DNA of 35,773 nucleotides, taken from assembly GCA_009840005.1 (NCBI GenBank), contig VXOR01000079.1, positions 1 to 35,773 of the forward strand, in the 5' to 3' direction. The notes under the pieces are model-generated. The model had not been told where the DNA came from and did no database searches. It saw only the letters and a list, made by a program, of their open reading frames with translations. This document shows positions 34,796-35,773 of this stretch, in pieces. Origin of the DNA: Gemmatimonadota bacterium. GTDB taxonomy: Bacteria > Latescibacterota > UBA2968 > UBA8231. Every line of letters begins with the position of its first letter. Position 1 is the first letter of the stretch. The translations under genes were made by a program, and so were the position numbers.

Positions 34796-35773
34796 TCATC
34801 GAGCAACTACGACTACCTCGCTAGCTGAAGAGCAGTTGTTCTGGATATCGCTTTCGCCGCTGACGGGCTGTACACAGGCACCGTAGTAGTAGGTTCCCGG
34901 ATTCGACGGTGCTGTCAGCCGGATCAACTTGAAGGTGGTGCTTGGAGCGGCCAATTCGCTCACCGTGCCCATGCCCACCTCGGTGTCGTCGGTGGTGATC
35001 GTCGAGTCGATAGAGAGATAGTAGTGCACCGTCGTCGGTGATGCCGGTGCCTTGCCCCGATTGTGGATGGCGATCGACAAGGTGAAGGATTGACTTGGGG
35101 CTGGGTTGGGCGGGTTCGCCAAAGGAGACTCGACTACCAGATCTGGGGCGTCTGGGACGACGATGTCTAAGGCCAAGCCCACCGGTCCGCTCAATCCGGT
35201 GACGAGATCCTCGATCCGAGTCCCGTCAAGGTTGGCGCGCTGAATCTTGTTTGTGCCCCAGTCTGTCCAGTACATCTTACCCCCAGCCAGATCGAGGGCT
35301 AGGCCGTCTGGATAGTCCAATCCGGTGACGACGAGGTCTTCGACTTGGGAGCCATCCAAGTTGGCCCGTTGGATTCTGATCGTCCCCGGATCCATCCAGT
35401 ACATCTTGCCCCCAGCCAGATCGAGGGCTAGGGCTTGGGGAATGTTTAATAATAAGAAGTTGACGAGGGTTTCGATTTGGGATCCGTCGAAGTTGCTCCG
35501 CACTATACGAGAGCGACCGGTGTCCGTCCAGTACATTTTGCCTCCGTCCAAGTCGAGAGCAAGACCCGCTGGACTACTCCTATCGTCGACGAGGGTTTCG
35601 ATTTGGGATCCGTCGAGGTTGGCGCGCTGGATTTTTCTTATGTCCCACTCGTCCGTCCAGTACATCTTGCCTCCAGCTAAGTCGAGAACTAAGGCCTGTG
35701 GAAAGTCCAATTCAACGGAGAGGAGGGTTTCGATTTGGGATCCGTCGAGATTTGCTCGCTGAATCTTGTCCGT
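34796..35773 (-). CDS. YWTD beta-propeller plus CARDB protein (5' end outside window)
   Basis: This is the 3' part, 325 residues, of a larger protein. At least four YWTD-type repeats of 43-44 residues are seen, each built as IQRANLDGSQIEDLV..., then PxGLALDLAGGKMYWTD (nucleotide period 129-132 bp). They form blades of an LDL-receptor-class-B-like propeller. After the last repeat (about residue 205) comes a CARDB-type adhesion domain (APDLVVESPLANPPNPAPSQ to IQNNCSSASEVVVVAR). Proteins of this build are exported and bind ligands or surfaces. The signal peptide and remaining blades must lie beyond 35773. Confidence 0.88.
   Translation of the reverse strand, partial: TDKIQRANLDGSQIETLLSVELDFPQALVLDLAGGKMYWTDEWDIRKIQRANLDGSQIETLVDDRSSPAGLALDLDGGKMYWTDTGRSRIVRSNFDGSQIETLVNFLLLNIPQALALDLAGGKMYWMDPGTIRIQRANLDGSQVEDLVVTGLDYPDGLALDLAGGKMYWTDWGTNKIQRANLDGTRIEDLVTGLSGPVGLALDIVVPDAPDLVVESPLANPPNPAPSQSFTLSIAIHNRGKAPASPTTVHYYLSIDSTITTDDTEVGMGTVSELAAPSTTFKLIRLTAPSNPGTYYYGACVQPVSGESDIQNNCSSASEVVVVAR

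Noticed and set aside
35200..35773. Regular repeats that might suggest a CRISPR-like array
   Set aside because: The period is 129-132 bp and the repeats are coding (YWTD blades); there are no short identical repeats with unique spacers and no cas genes.

Overview
The window looks like a chromosomal piece from a GC-rich, Gram-negative, aerobic environmental bacterium. It carries an outer-membrane barrel porin, oxygen-dependent coproporphyrinogen oxidase, phosphatidylserine decarboxylase, a sulfatase, a phytanoyl-CoA dioxygenase family enzyme, several sugar-acid TIM-barrel enzymes, and secreted proteins with a FlgD-type or 'TPNGDG' C-terminus. This mix is what I would expect of Latescibacterota/Poribacteria-like lineages. 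That placement is inference from gene content only; no rRNA or tRNA gene is visible.

Layout. 1-3.3 kb is a damaged accessory patch: an intact IS5/IS903-type insertion sequence with a 9-bp target duplication, a frameshifted and truncated sacsin/Hsp90-type ATPase gene, and an intact HigA-like antitoxin whose toxin has lost its N-terminal half. 3.3-8.0 kb is a minus-strand run: PHP hydrolase, DMT exporter, DUF4159 protein, mannonate-dehydratase-like enzyme, phosphatidylserine decarboxylase. It is divergent from hemF, which meets a glutathione peroxidase-sulfatase pair head to head. 11.2-14.1 kb holds a CinA-type protein and a sugar isomerase, separated by a 1.25-kb transposon-like element (terminal inverted repeats, 8-bp target duplication, no transposase, two small unknown genes). 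14.2-18.2 kb holds an aldo/keto reductase, a decayed secreted-protein gene, a second mannonate-dehydratase-like enzyme and a DUF433/DUF5615 toxin-antitoxin pair. 18.4-21.9 kb is a minus-strand run: C39-like peptidase, PfkB kinase, COG3618 amidohydrolase, Nudix hydrolase. 22.2-25.1 kb is a tightly overlapping operon, phyH-like / dgcN-like / dgcA-like, matching the N-acetylated D-glutamate catabolic pair. 25.2-26.8 kb holds two divergent toxin-antitoxin modules. 26.9-31.9 kb holds a porin, an unknown conserved protein, a large discoidin/FlgD-like secreted protein and a degenerate LytM protein. 31.9-34.6 kb is a HigBA module flanked by an 81-bp duplication of the groEL 3' end and terminator, followed by groEL under a CIRCE operator. 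The window ends inside a YWTD-propeller/CARDB secreted protein.

Together the metabolic genes suggest breakdown of acidic sugars, sulfated or esterified compounds and D-amino acids by a heterotroph. The accessory part is rich in toxin-antitoxin modules and small repeats. The most notable signals are (i) the transposase-less element at 12040-13292, (ii) the groEL 3'-end duplication around the HigBA module, and (iii) a palindromic repeat family lying in frame inside four different protein genes.
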